Shown here in pieces: positions 1 through 8,219 of a stretch of DNA of 52,321 nucleotides. The notes under the pieces are model-generated. The model was not told where the DNA came from. It did not search any database and was given only the letters and a program-made list of their open reading frames with translations. The translations under genes and the position numbers were made by a program. Origin of the DNA: Ruminococcus sp. (GTDB taxonomy: Bacteria; Bacillota; Clostridia; Oscillospirales; Ruminococcaceae); NCBI GenBank assembly GCA_017516465.1, contig JAFXCR010000025.1:1-52321 (forward strand), in the 5' to 3' direction. How positions within the stretch are numbered: position 1 is the stretch's first letter; every line of letters starts with the position of its first letter.

Positions 1-112
1 AATTTCTTTGATTTTTTCTTCGCTCCGTCTCCGGCTCTGTAAAACGTCTTTGCCTTGCGTTCAGATCTTCCTTTAACTTCACTCGCCTGACTCCCTGTCC
101 GACAGCTTCTCT

Positions 113-141
113 ATTATATCACCTTTTTTCGGGGTTGTCAA
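113..141 (-). promoter_or_regulatory. Sigma-A promoter firing leftward out of the window
   Basis: On the minus strand TTGACA (141-136) and TATAAT (118-113) are separated by exactly 17 bp, both perfect consensus. The transcript would start near 105 and leave through the left edge. The first 100 nt contain a short hairpin (CTGTC/GACAG around 92-104) and no start codon with a ribosome site that I can see. It therefore drives an RNA gene or a long-leader gene lying outside the window. It is not the promoter of any gene shown here. Confidence 0.8.
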
Positions 142-202
142 CTCGTAATCTTAAACAATCTTCATGTTCATCCTCTTTGATTGTTTTGTCAAATTCTTAC
201 AA

Positions 203-1312
203 TCACCCCCAGACAACTGTAATACAACACTCTTTTTCATTCTCCTCAATAGAAATAGACATAAAGTCTCCCGCACCGTCACTATACATATACAGAATGC
301 CAAAGATCGCCTGTTCTTCGATATATTTCTGCTTAAACCAACTGTACAGTTTTTCATCAGAAAACATAATTTCTGCCTGTGTTTTTCCACTTGCAACCTC
401 TCGCCGGAGTATTTCTTCTACTGCCTGTTCCGAATCCGCATACAAACCATTTTTTATATAATAATTCTTCCCCGCATCCTCGCAGTCATACGCCCCGACA
501 TATTCTTCATCAGGAAAATGCGTTTTTCCGAAAAAATTATCATCGCACAGAAAATAAATCCGCCTGATATCGTTCTCAACATCAGTATCATCCCATGTCA
601 CGTCAAGATTATACCATTCTCCGTCTATTTTCACCTGATTCCATGCGTGATTTTCACCTTCATCAGTTTTGCCTGTGACAAGAACACTCTCCAACCCCAT
701 TCTGGCAGCAAGAAGATTAAACGCTTTGGCATATCCCTCGCAATTCGCCTCCTTCTGGACAAGACATCCATACGCAGTTGAACAGTATCCGCTGTCGTTT
801 TCCTCTATATACTGGCAATTCCTGATAATATAATCATGAATCCTTATTGCCATGCCGTATTCATCAAATGCCAGCTCTGCATCACTGAGAGCTTCCTTTG
901 CCGCAACCTCAAACTTACGCTGCATATCCTTGATCTCTTTTTTGTCCGATCTGTATATTATTTTCGCTTTTCGCAGTTTTTTTGCTGTATAATAGTTCGA
1001 ATCAATATAAAACAGCCCGCCTTCCTGCTTTTCCAGAATGCAGTATATCTTTGAATATGTATCTCCCGAAATCTCATACGGCAGAGCAATCTGCTCTCTG
1101 TAATTATTAACTCCTCTGTAAAGAGCGGTATATATTGCTTTTTCCTTTTTCGATAATTGTCTGTATACCGTCCTGAATTCTTCTTCTTCTGCAGAAAGAT
1201 ACGTCGGCTCCGGATATCGTTCAAATATTCCAGACTGTATAATATATGTGACACCAAACACCGACAATGCACTGCATACCGCCATCAGCAATCCGAATTG
1301 TTTTTTATTCAT
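203..1312 (-). CDS. Membrane-anchored transglutaminase-like protein
   Basis: Encodes 369 residues. An N-terminal hydrophobic segment (about residues 6-26) suggests a signal anchor with the rest outside the cell. The middle carries the transglutaminase/cysteine-protease triad: Cys191 in the ANCEGYAKAFN block, His222 in ENHAWNQV and Asp237 in LDVTWDD. The order and spacing fit the transglut_core family. In Firmicutes such proteins are thought to act as peptidases or crosslinkers of envelope proteins; the substrate here is unknown. A longer reading from GTG at 1336 is possible, but GGAGG sits 5 nt before the ATG at 1312, so I chose that start. It lies 23 nt downstream of the NYN gene and is probably co-transcribed. 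The function beyond the fold is inference. Confidence 0.75.
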   Translation of the reverse strand: MNKKQFGLLMAVCSALSVFGVTYIIQSGIFERYPEPTYLSAEEEEFRTVYRQLSKKEKAIYTALYRGVNNYREQIALPYEISGDTYSKIYCILEKQEGGLFYIDSNYYTAKKLRKAKIIYRSDKKEIKDMQRKFEVAAKEALSDAELAFDEYGMAIRIHDYIIRNCQYIEENDSGYCSTAYGCLVQKEANCEGYAKAFNLLAARMGLESVLVTGKTDEGENHAWNQVKIDGEWYNLDVTWDDTDVENDIRRIYFLCDDNFFGKTHFPDEEYVGAYDCEDAGKNYYIKNGLYADSEQAVEEILRREVASGKTQAEIMFSDEKLYSWFKQKYIEEQAIFGILYMYSDGAGDFMSISIEENEKECCITVVWG

Positions 1313-1335
1313 AGTGCCTCCACACCTGTAATACA

Positions 1336-2250
1336 CTATTTATCAGCGATCATTACAGTATTGTTTTTTATCTTGAACGCCGGCAGATTCTGCACAAATC
1401 TGCTGAATTTTGAGTAACCATAAGTCTTTACGCTGAACTCTGGTATCTTTGCACAAAGCTGCTTTTTAAGCTCGCCAAGATTATAACCCTTGTTTCCGTT
1501 GCTTCTGACGATCGCCGCAAGAGTACTCTCAATCCTCTGTAAATCAGTCTTATCTGATTTCTGCGATACAAGAATACTGCTTCCAACTTGTCGGAAACTC
1601 AGGCAGTCGAAGTCTTTAAGAAACTGCGAAAACTTTGAATAACCGTAATTTCTCACGTCAAAATCGGGATAACGTCCCTGAAGACGGCTTCCAAGCTCGC
1701 CGATATTGATTTCCTCCTGAAGATTGGCGTTCTCCGAAATTATGCGAATTATAGCCGATTCAAGAAGTTTCATTTCAAGCGGTTCATTGTCGCCGGCAGA
1801 CTGCACAACATCCTCCTCAGCAAGCACTTCAAGATACTTGAAAGCATTGCAGGCTGTACTAAACGGCTTTGGAGTTTTACGCTCACCCATGCCGATAACG
1901 TGCATTCCCGACTCTCTCAGACGAATCGCAAGACGTGTGAAATCGCTGTCACTCGACACGATACAGAAGCCGTCAACGTTCTGCGAATAAAGAATATCCA
2001 TTGCGTCAATAATCATTGCGGAATCCGTTGCATTCTTTCCCGTCGTGTAGCTGTACTGCTGTACCGGAGTTATGGCATTATCAAGAGCCATATTCCTCCA
2101 CGCAGCAAGATTCGACCTCGTCCAGTCGCCGTATACTCTTTTATATGTAACTATTCCGTAGTTTGAAAGTTCGTCAAGTATGTATTTGGTATATTTCGCC
2201 GCTACATTGTCGGCGTCTATCAGCACGGCGTAGTGCTTTTCCATTTCCAT
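1336..2250 (-). CDS. NYN-domain RNase-like protein with two LOTUS (OST-HTH) domains
   Basis: Encodes 304 residues. Residues 5-150 form a NYN (PIN-like) domain with the expected acidic set: Asp12 and Asp14 in LIDADN, Asp76 and Asp82 in TDSAMIID, Asp101 and Asp103 in SSDSDF. Two C-terminal repeats (about 160-232 and 240-304) each contain the YGYSKFS core typical of OST-HTH/LOTUS RNA-binding modules. The architecture matches the bacterial LabA/limkain-like family, predicted metal-dependent ribonucleases steered by LOTUS domains. Target RNA is unknown. GAGGTG lies 5 nt before the ATG. The stop of the upstream membrane protein is 22 nt away, so the two genes are likely one operon. Domain assignment is firm; activity is inferred from intact acidic residues. 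Confidence 0.85.
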   Translation of the reverse strand: MEMEKHYAVLIDADNVAAKYTKYILDELSNYGIVTYKRVYGDWTRSNLAAWRNMALDNAITPVQQYSYTTGKNATDSAMIIDAMDILYSQNVDGFCIVSSDSDFTRLAIRLRESGMHVIGMGERKTPKPFSTACNAFKYLEVLAEEDVVQSAGDNEPLEMKLLESAIIRIISENANLQEEINIGELGSRLQGRYPDFDVRNYGYSKFSQFLKDFDCLSFRQVGSSILVSQKSDKTDLQRIESTLAAIVRSNGNKGYNLGELKKQLCAKIPEFSVKTYGYSKFSRFVQNLPAFKIKNNTVMIADK

Positions 2251-2272
2251 AAGTCACCTCATTATATATAAC

Positions 2273-2821
2273 TCAATCCCCGTAAGTCGAATAATCAAGA
2301 ATCCATAACTTATACCACGCATGATCAGAAGTCCATTCGATGTCGTCCTCGTCAAAATCAGGAATCAGTGCAGCTTCTTCGTATTCAAAAAATCCCGTTC
2401 TCTTAAGAACAGCAGCACCATCCGTCCTTTTGTCGGTATACTTGTTGACAAGGATAGTATCATAATAATATATAGTATTCTCGCCGTCAGGACTTTCAAC
2501 TTTATTAACCAGATGATAAGCATCATAGTCGTCAAGAAAATTTTTTCCAAAGAATACAAGCGGAATGCTGAAAAGCATAACTCCAACCACAAAGAGCGAC
2601 TTTCTCGGTTCATGCTCCTTAATACGGCGTATCAGCTCGATAATGCAGGATACAACCAGAAGCAGCGGCGCCAGAAGGAGTGAGAAATCGGAAATAGTTT
2701 TTTCCGGAATTCTGCATATAACGATGATTGTACTGTCATCTTTAATGCACAAAAGTATTCCGACGACAGCAAGCACCAGTGCAAGTATAACAAGAATCGT
2801 GTTAATAGTTTTGATTTTCAT
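2273..2821 (-). CDS. Hypothetical membrane protein, three predicted TM segments
   Basis: Encodes 182 residues that I do not recognise. Three hydrophobic stretches are visible (about residues 5-25, 45-65 and 75-92), followed by a roughly 90-residue acidic, tyrosine-rich tail with no Cys and no obvious motif. The protein is likely a small membrane protein with a soluble C-terminal domain. GGGGAATTATC precedes the ATG. The start lies only about 27 nt beyond the terminator of the tRNA cluster, leaving little room for a separate promoter, so it may be expressed by read-through. It heads the three-gene set with the NYN and transglutaminase-like genes. Confidence 0.6.
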   Translation of the reverse strand: MKIKTINTILVILALVLAVVGILLCIKDDSTIIVICRIPEKTISDFSLLLAPLLLVVSCIIELIRRIKEHEPRKSLFVVGVMLFSIPLVFFGKNFLDDYDAYHLVNKVESPDGENTIYYYDTILVNKYTDKRTDGAAVLKRTGFFEYEEAALIPDFDEDDIEWTSDHAWYKLWILDYSTYGD

Positions 2822-2847
2822 GATAATTCCCCTTTTTTCGTATATAA

Positions 2848-2880
2848 GAAAAAAATCCCGAAACTATTGCTTCGGGATTT
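2848..2880 (-). terminator. Intrinsic terminator of the tRNA cluster
   Basis: A 10-bp perfect stem (AAATCCCGAA / TTCGGGATTT, 2853-2862 with 2871-2880) is followed on the minus strand by a run of seven T. It lies 30 nt past the tRNA-Gly 3' end. Confidence 0.85.
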
Positions 2881-2911
2881 GTTTAATACCAAGGATATTT
2901 CCCCAGTACTC

Positions 2912-2987
2912 TGGAGCGGATTACGAGGCTCGAACTCGCTACCTCCACCTTGGCAAGGTGGCGCTCTACCAGATGAGCTAAATCCGC
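2912..2987 (-). tRNA. tRNA-Gly (anticodon GCC)
   Basis: A 76-nt cloverleaf with encoded CCA. The acceptor GCGGATT pairs with AATCCGC, the anticodon stem CCACC/GGTGG encloses TTGCCAA, and the T-arm has GTTCGAG. It is the last gene of a four-tRNA leftward transcript, just before the terminator. Confidence 0.95.
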
Positions 2988-3055
2988 ATTGATAAAGAAC
3001 TACATCACGACCGGAACACTACTGCGTTCACAATACTGACAGTGCCAGTTCTTTA

Positions 3056-3131
3056 TGGTGCCTCCGGTCGGAATCGAACCAACGACACGGGGATTTTCAG
3101 TCCCCTGCTCTACCAACTGAGCTACAGAGGC
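3056..3131 (-). tRNA. tRNA-Phe (anticodon GAA)
   Basis: A 76-nt cloverleaf with encoded CCA. The acceptor GCCTCTG pairs with CGGAGGC (one wobble), and the anticodon stem GGGGA/TCCCC encloses CTGAAAA. It is the third gene of the cluster. The 68-nt gap to tRNA-Gly is longer than the other gaps and holds no recognisable feature. Confidence 0.95.
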
Positions 3132-3135
3132 AAAA

Positions 3136-3212
3136 TGGCGACCCGGATGAGGCTCGAACTCACGACCTCTAGCGTGACAGGCTAGCGTTCTAACCAACTG
3201 AACTACCGGGCC
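3136..3212 (-). tRNA. tRNA-Asp (anticodon GTC)
   Basis: A 77-nt cloverleaf with encoded CCA. The anticodon stem CTAGC/GCTAG encloses CTGTCAC, and the acceptor GGCCCGG pairs with CCGGGTC with one wobble. It is separated from tRNA-Phe by 4 nt, so the precursor must be processed. Confidence 0.95.
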
Positions 3213-3214
3213 AT

Positions 3215-3290
3215 TGGTGGGGACTACAGGGCTCGAACCTGTGACCCTCTGCTTGTAAGGCAGATGCTCTCCCAGCTGAGCTAAACCCCC
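3215..3290 (-). tRNA. tRNA-Val (anticodon TAC)
   Basis: A 76-nt cloverleaf with encoded CCA. The anticodon stem TCTGC/GCAGA encloses CTTACAA, and the acceptor GGGGGTT pairs with AGTCCCC with two wobbles. It is the first gene of the cluster, 2 nt from tRNA-Asp. Confidence 0.95.
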
Positions 3291-3337
3291 ACTGTATTCC
3301 TCAGAGCTTTTTGTGTTCCGCCCTGACGACGATATTA

Positions 3338-3366
3338 ATTATATCACAACTTTTTTTATTTGTCAA
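3338..3366 (-). promoter_or_regulatory. Perfect sigma-A promoter of the tRNA cluster
   Basis: TTGACA (3366-3361), 17-bp spacer, TATAAT (3343-3338) on the minus strand, about 40 nt upstream of tRNA-Val. The perfect consensus fits a strong stable-RNA promoter. Confidence 0.9.
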
Positions 3367-3605
3367 GCGTTTTTTGAAAAAAATTTCAGATTTTTTCAAT
3401 TTTCTTGTTTTTACCTGTATTCCGTCAGAAATCATGCCTTGAACTGCATCTCATTCCATTTTTTTCAAAAATTTCTAAAAATTTTTTTGAAGGCAATAAA
3501 AATGACCGGATGTATGGACGCCCATTGGGCGTCCGAATTTTTTATAAAAAAGTCGCCAGAGCAGAATCCTTCATTTGGAATCCCAGTGTCAGCTCACGTC
3601 CTCGC
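3367..3605. other. AT-rich intergenic stretch with one strong hairpin
   Basis: No gene is seen. An 8-bp GC-rich hairpin (GGACGCCC/GGGCGTCC, 3516-3534) is followed on the plus strand by a T run (3538-3543). It could end leftward recG transcripts only weakly, since the T tract is on the other side. It resembles the other GGAC...GTCC hairpins of the window (5668-5688, 35263-35284). Confidence 0.5.
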
Positions 3606-5642
3606 TCACCCGGTAATATCCTTCTCAAACAGCCTGAGAATATCCATTTTCAGTGCCCTGTGTTCCGGCTTTGAAAGCGTCGGATCAGCCGAAAGAAGCT
3701 CCCGTGCACAGTTCTGTGCCATATTCATAAGTTCCATATTGCACGCAATATCGGCAATTTTCAGCGGTGGAAGTCCATGCTGTGCACTGCCGAAGAAATC
3801 TCCCGGCCCTCTCATTTTTAAATCTTCCTCCGAAATCTTAAAGCCGTCCGTCGTTGAGGACATTATCTTCATTCGCTTCACACACTCGTCCGAAGTGTTG
3901 TCCGTGATGAGAATACACGAGCTTTCAAAATTCCCTCGTCCCACTCGCCCGCGAAGCTGATGAAGCTGGGAAAGTCCGAATCTTTCGGCATTTTCAATGA
4001 CCATCACAGCCGCATTCGGAACATCCACGCCGACCTCTACAACCGTCGTACAGATAAGCACCTGAATTTCCCCCTCACGGAATCTCTTCATCGTGCGGTC
4101 TTTTTCGGCGGCACTCATCCTTCCGTGAAGCAGAGCCGTTGAATATCCCTTCAGATTGCCGTTTGCAGCGTCTTCCGCATACGATTTCACGGCAAAAAGA
4201 TCGCTTTCGCTGTCCTCTATCATCGGGCAGACCACATAAGCCTGACGTCCCTCGTCAAGCTTTTTACGGACAAATCCAAATGCACGGCTGCGGAGTTTTC
4301 CCGTAACAGCATATGTCTCCACAGGACTTCTGCCCTTGGGAAGCTGTGTTATTGCCGATATATCGAGGTCTCCGTAAATAATAAGTGCAAGTGTTCTCGG
4401 AATCGGCGTTGCGGACATTACAAGCTTGTGCGGAAAATTCCCCTTTTCCGCCAGTGCCGCACGCTGAGCAACTCCGAAACGGTGCTGTTCGTCGGTGATG
4501 ACAAGTGCCAGCGATTTGTAATTCACATCCTTCTGAATTATCGCATGAGTTCCCACGATAACGTCAATTTCGCCCTGTTCTATCTGCTCACGGACAGCGG
4601 CTTTTTTCTTTGCGGTCAGCGAACCCGTCAACAGACACACTCTCACACCGAAAGGCTCAAGAAATCCGCTGAGCGTGCGGAAATGCTGTGTTGCAAGAAT
4701 CTCGGTGGGTGCCATAAGTGCCGCCTGAGCTTCATTTTTTGCCGCAAAATAGCATGCTGCCGCCGCAACAGCTGTCTTTCCGCTTCCGACATCTCCCTGC
4801 AATAGACGATTCATCGGGACTTCACGGCACATATCTGAAATTATCTCACGGACAGCCTTCTGCTGATCTCCCGTCATTTCAAAAGGAAGATTTCTTTCAA
4901 ATTCGTGATAATCGACGTTCACGTTCATTTTATATGCTGAATTCCGGCGGCTCCGGCTTTTCATCATGGACATTCCGAGCTGTAATTTCAGCAGTTCGTC
5001 AAACGCAAGACGTCTCCTTGCCGTTTCAGAAGCCTCCTCGCTTTCGGGGAAATGTATATTTTCCAATGCCCATTCAAGCGGACTCAATCCATACTGGCTA
5101 AGAATTTCTTCCGGCAGGGTTTCAATCGACTCATCATGAAGAAGATTCAGTGCCTGCCACATATTCGTTCTCACCATATTCACGGAAAGTCCCTGTGTAA
5201 GGCGATATACCGGCTGTATCAGCATAGTTTCTCCTGCATCAATATACAAGGGGGCAGTAATCTCCTTACGAAGCAGATTGCCGGTAACCTTGCCGTACAT
5301 ATAGTACGTTCCGCCCTCTTTAAGTGCCTGAAATCCATAGACGTTGTTGTAAATCACGATGAGGATATCATCTCTGCCGTCGCTTGCAGCCGCCTTGCAT
5401 ATCACAAGACCGCCCCTTATCCTCTGCGGCGGAAGCTTTCTGAAAATCGTGAGTTTCAGCACGCTGTATTCATTCAGCGGTGCCTGACAAACCGGCACAT
5501 GAGTGCGGAAATCAAGATACGCCCTCGGGATATGATAAATCAGCTCATACGGCGAGTTTATGCCGAGTTTACGGTATTTTTCGCCCCTTGCACTGCCTAC
5601 GCCTTTAAGATATTCTATCTGACCGAAAAGCTTTGACGGCAT
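3606..5642 (-). CDS. recG: ATP-dependent DNA helicase RecG
   Basis: Encodes 678 residues, the usual length. RecG remodels stalled forks and Holliday junctions. The N-terminal wedge/OB region (about 60-150) precedes the helicase core. Visible motifs are Walker A GDVGSGKT (283-290), a DEQH box in ITDEQHRFG, motif III SATPIPRT and motif VI QLRGRVGRG. The C-terminal RecG-specific domain is present. A longer reading begins at 5666, but GGAGGTGAGAAT immediately before the ATG at 5642 decides the start. It is downstream of spoVS across a GC hairpin with a poor T tract, so some read-through is likely. Confidence 0.96.
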   Translation of the reverse strand: MPSKLFGQIEYLKGVGSARGEKYRKLGINSPYELIYHIPRAYLDFRTHVPVCQAPLNEYSVLKLTIFRKLPPQRIRGGLVICKAAASDGRDDILIVIYNNVYGFQALKEGGTYYMYGKVTGNLLRKEITAPLYIDAGETMLIQPVYRLTQGLSVNMVRTNMWQALNLLHDESIETLPEEILSQYGLSPLEWALENIHFPESEEASETARRRLAFDELLKLQLGMSMMKSRSRRNSAYKMNVNVDYHEFERNLPFEMTGDQQKAVREIISDMCREVPMNRLLQGDVGSGKTAVAAAACYFAAKNEAQAALMAPTEILATQHFRTLSGFLEPFGVRVCLLTGSLTAKKKAAVREQIEQGEIDVIVGTHAIIQKDVNYKSLALVITDEQHRFGVAQRAALAEKGNFPHKLVMSATPIPRTLALIIYGDLDISAITQLPKGRSPVETYAVTGKLRSRAFGFVRKKLDEGRQAYVVCPMIEDSESDLFAVKSYAEDAANGNLKGYSTALLHGRMSAAEKDRTMKRFREGEIQVLICTTVVEVGVDVPNAAVMVIENAERFGLSQLHQLRGRVGRGNFESSCILITDNTSDECVKRMKIMSSTTDGFKISEEDLKMRGPGDFFGSAQHGLPPLKIADIACNMELMNMAQNCARELLSADPTLSKPEHRALKMDILRLFEKDITG

Positions 5643-5659
5643 ATTCTCACCTCCATTCA

Positions 5660-5688
5660 AAATCAAAGGACGGACAATGTGTCCGTCC
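5660..5688 (-). terminator. GC hairpin between spoVS and recG, weak terminator
   Basis: A 9-bp stem GGACGGACA/TGTCCGTCC (5668-5688) with a 3-nt loop. On the minus strand it is followed by TTTGATTTTG, a broken T tract. It sits about 26 nt before the recG start codon, so it could act as a partial terminator that lowers recG expression. Confidence 0.55.
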
Positions 5689-5704
5689 CTGAAAAATCAA
5701 ATTT

Positions 5705-5965
5705 TTATCTCTGTTCACAAATCAGCTTGATAGCTGTTCTTTCCTCGCCGTCGATCTGGATATTAGCGAAAGCGGGAATGCAGATGAGGTCTATTCCGAT
5801 AGGAGCGAGATATCCTCTTGCAATAGCGATAGCCTTGATAGCCTGGTTTGCAGCGCCTGCGCCGACTGCCTGAACTTCAACAGCCTTGTTCTCTCTGATA
5901 ACGCCTGCAACAGCACCGGCAACTTTGTTTGGTGATGAATTTGATTTTACTTTTAAAACTTCCAT
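5705..5965 (-). CDS. spoVS: Stage V sporulation protein S
   Basis: Encodes 86 residues and is near-identical in pattern to the SpoVS family (MEVLKVKSNSSPNKVAGAVA start, AGAANQAIKAIAIARG core). SpoVS is an Alba-like small protein. In Bacillus subtilis it affects spore coat assembly and septation. GGAGGG precedes the start. It follows ymdB, as in many Bacillota. Its leader (5966-6118) contains an imperfect inverted repeat (AAGAAAATCC ... GGATTCTT, about 6022-6062). I see no clear sigma-H or sigma-A promoter. Confidence 0.95.
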   Translation of the reverse strand: MEVLKVKSNSSPNKVAGAVAGVIRENKAVEVQAVGAGAANQAIKAIAIARGYLAPIGIDLICIPAFANIQIDGEERTAIKLICEQR

Positions 5966-6118
5966 GGTAATGACCCTCCTGTGAGTAAATTTTTTTGTGC
6001 GACTTTTAGTGCGCTGGTTAAGAATCCATAAAAACGAAGTTAGTTTCCACGGATTTTCTTACTATTAATATACCATATCTCCAGTCAAATTGCAAGTGTT
6101 TTTCGAGAAGTTTGTGAA

Positions 6119-6889
6119 TTATCTTATATTTATCCTCTCAATTTTGTGCGATTTGCCGCTTTTTTCATCAAAGGTTACTACAATTCCGCATAAAAAGCAT
6201 TTTTCCTCGGACTCTCTGAACTTAACCGGCATACGGAAACGCAGTCTGTCGAGTGCCGGCTTTATCTCTACGCCGAGACAGGAATACTCCGGACCTGTCA
6301 TTCCGGCATCCGTTATATATGCAGTTCCGCTGCGGAGAATACACTCGTCAGCGGTCTGAACGTGCGTATGAGTTCCGAAAACACCCGTAACTCTGCCGTC
6401 AAGGAAGAATCCCATTGCCTTCTTTTCAGAAGTGGCTTCAGCATGAAAATCCACAAAAATATTTTTTGTACCTGTATTTTCAAGTATTTCGTCTATCTTC
6501 GTGAACGGATTATCAAGCGGATCAAGACCGACAGTGCCCATGAGATTCACAACAGCAACGGAATATGCTCCCATATCGAGAACGCATACACCCTTGCCGA
6601 TACAGCCGCTCTCCGGATAATTCGCCGGACGGATAATATAATCCTCATCGTAAATTTCAAGAGCCTCTCGGCGGCGGAAAGCATGATTTCCGGTAGTGAT
6701 AACATCCGCACCGGCACGGATTATCATATCAGCAGACTGCTGTGTGATTCCGTTCCCCTGAGCGGAATTCTCGCCGTTCACGACGGTTACATCAACGCCG
6801 TACTCACGCTTTATCTGCGGAAGCTTTGACCGCAGAAAATCACAGCCTGCCTTTCCGACAACATCCCCTATAAACAGAAGTTTTTTCAT
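6119..6889 (-). CDS. ymdB: YmdB-family metallophosphoesterase
   Basis: Encodes 256 residues of the TIGR00282 family, a dinuclear metal phosphodiesterase active on 2',3'-cyclic nucleotides and linked to biofilm and sporulation decisions in Bacillus. Metal ligands are in place: Asp9 (GDVVG), Glu40-Asn41 (NGENS), Asn68-His69 (TGNHAF), DFHAE near 147 and GTHTH near 172. It starts 5 nt after the amidohydrolase gene and precedes spoVS, a conserved neighbourhood. The usual partner rny (ymdA) is not adjacent. Confidence 0.93.
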   Translation of the reverse strand: MKKLLFIGDVVGKAGCDFLRSKLPQIKREYGVDVTVVNGENSAQGNGITQQSADMIIRAGADVITTGNHAFRRREALEIYDEDYIIRPANYPESGCIGKGVCVLDMGAYSVAVVNLMGTVGLDPLDNPFTKIDEILENTGTKNIFVDFHAEATSEKKAMGFFLDGRVTGVFGTHTHVQTADECILRSGTAYITDAGMTGPEYSCLGVEIKPALDRLRFRMPVKFRESEEKCFLCGIVVTFDEKSGKSHKIERINIR

Positions 6890-6894
6890 ATACC

Positions 6895-7698
6895 CTACTC
6901 CTTTATCCCTATAAGCATTTCCGCATTTTTATAAAAAATACGCTCTCGTTCTTCTTCCGACAGCGGCAGACAATTTATAAGTGAAATTTCCTCCGCCGGA
7001 TTATCCCACGGACAATCGCTTCCGAAAAGAACTCTGTCTGCTCCGTGAAGCCTGATAAGTCTGAGAATCTGCTCCTCGCTGATATAATTTGCAACTACGC
7101 CTGTATCAAACCATATATTTTCATATTTTCCGGCGATATACCGTTCAACATCGTCCCACAGATCCATTCCGCCCATGTGTGCCGAAACCATCCTGAGATT
7201 CGGAAATTCCTCCGCAACCGTGGCGAAGCTTCGTGGAACTGCCCGTACCTCATCCTGTCCGTAAGGATCCCAGCCGCCGTGAAAAACAGCGATAAGTCCG
7301 AGTTTTTCCATTTCCTCGTAAAGCGGGAACATCCTCTCCTCGTCCGGACAGAAATACTGATACTCCGAGTGAAGCTTCACACCGTACAGTCCCAGCGACT
7401 TTATACGGCGAAGCTCCTGTACTGCGTCCTCAGCGTCGGGATGAACCGAGCCGCAGCAGAAAATCCCGTCCCCCATTATCTCAGCCGCCCAGTTGTTAAT
7501 TGTCATCTGCTGAGTGGGTTTTGTCGCAACGGGAAGTATCATTGCTCCGCTTATGCCGTTTTTACCCATGATTTTTCTCAGACCGCCAAGAGTTCCGTCC
7601 GTTGCCGGCTCGATTCCACTTGTTGCACTCAATCCGGAAACTGCACGTTCCGCAAGCTGATCTGTAAACGCATGCGTGTGGAAATCAAAATATTTCAT
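6895..7698 (-). CDS. Amidohydrolase-related TIM-barrel metal hydrolase
   Basis: Encodes 267 residues of the amidohydrolase_2 (PF04909) type. The N-terminal metal motif is FDFHTHAF (His7, His9). A Lys in VKLHSEY, a His in FHGGWD, a His in VSAHMGG and an Asp in GSDCPWD complete the active site. Substrates in this family include decarboxylated aromatic acids and lactones; none can be assigned here. AGGACAGGCAC precedes the ATG. It lies between a small membrane protein and ymdB, and its role with ymdB is unclear. Confidence 0.8.
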   Translation of the reverse strand: MKYFDFHTHAFTDQLAERAVSGLSATSGIEPATDGTLGGLRKIMGKNGISGAMILPVATKPTQQMTINNWAAEIMGDGIFCCGSVHPDAEDAVQELRRIKSLGLYGVKLHSEYQYFCPDEERMFPLYEEMEKLGLIAVFHGGWDPYGQDEVRAVPRSFATVAEEFPNLRMVSAHMGGMDLWDDVERYIAGKYENIWFDTGVVANYISEEQILRLIRLHGADRVLFGSDCPWDNPAEEISLINCLPLSEEERERIFYKNAEMLIGIKE

Positions 7699-7717
7699 GT
7701 GCCTGTCCTTTCAAATT

Positions 7718-8149
7718 CTATATTATCCACAGAACCAGCATAACTGCACCGGTAATGGCAGCCATGCTGAATAAAAATCCGCAGATGCACGTCGTAATCG
7801 CAAAACCATCGAAAACACGTCCCAGCCGGCGATTAAGCATCACACGGTATGTCTTGTCTTTTTTGTATACAAATTCCGGTTCTGCCGGAAAAAAACACTG
7901 ATATTCTCTGCCCTCTATAATGTAGACGGCTGTTTTGAATTTTCTGTCGTCCTTTTTTTCTACGCCGCCGAAAACAGCTTTTTTCTTCTTTGAAAAAAGA
8001 AGAATCCCCATGAATACGATGAAAAATAACGCCGTCGCCAAAACTATCAGACCAAGAATTCCCAAAGCACCGATTATCATAAAATCCGCCCGAACTCCCA
8101 GTATTATGCAAAGAACTACTATAACAACTATACCAAGAATAAATTCCAT
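7718..8149 (-). CDS. Small membrane protein of unknown function
   Basis: Encodes 143 residues. Two closely spaced hydrophobic segments fill residues 1-55, then a Lys-rich loop, a tyrosine-containing soluble stretch, and a C-terminal hydrophobic segment (about 115-140). I do not recognise a family. The frame stays open upstream to 8338, but that part runs through repeat hairpins. GGAGG 8 nt before the ATG at 8149 decides the start. It precedes the amidohydrolase gene by 19 nt, so co-transcription is likely. Confidence 0.6.
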   Translation of the reverse strand: MEFILGIVVIVVLCIILGVRADFMIIGALGILGLIVLATALFFIVFMGILLFSKKKKAVFGGVEKKDDRKFKTAVYIIEGREYQCFFPAEPEFVYKKDKTYRVMLNRRLGRVFDGFAITTCICGFLFSMAAITGAVMLVLWII

Positions 8150-8219
8150 AGCTTTATCCTCCAAAAAACCTGTCTGGAATAACTGTGATTTTCTTATTAA
8201 AGGTTTATATGCATTTATT

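Noticed and set aside
3000-3197. 65-codon frame with a protein-like look
   Set aside because: It runs through tRNA-Asp and tRNA-Phe genes.
5966-6118. Sigma-H promoter of spoVS
   Set aside because: No adequate match to the sigma-H consensus could be found; an imperfect inverted repeat is all that is visible.
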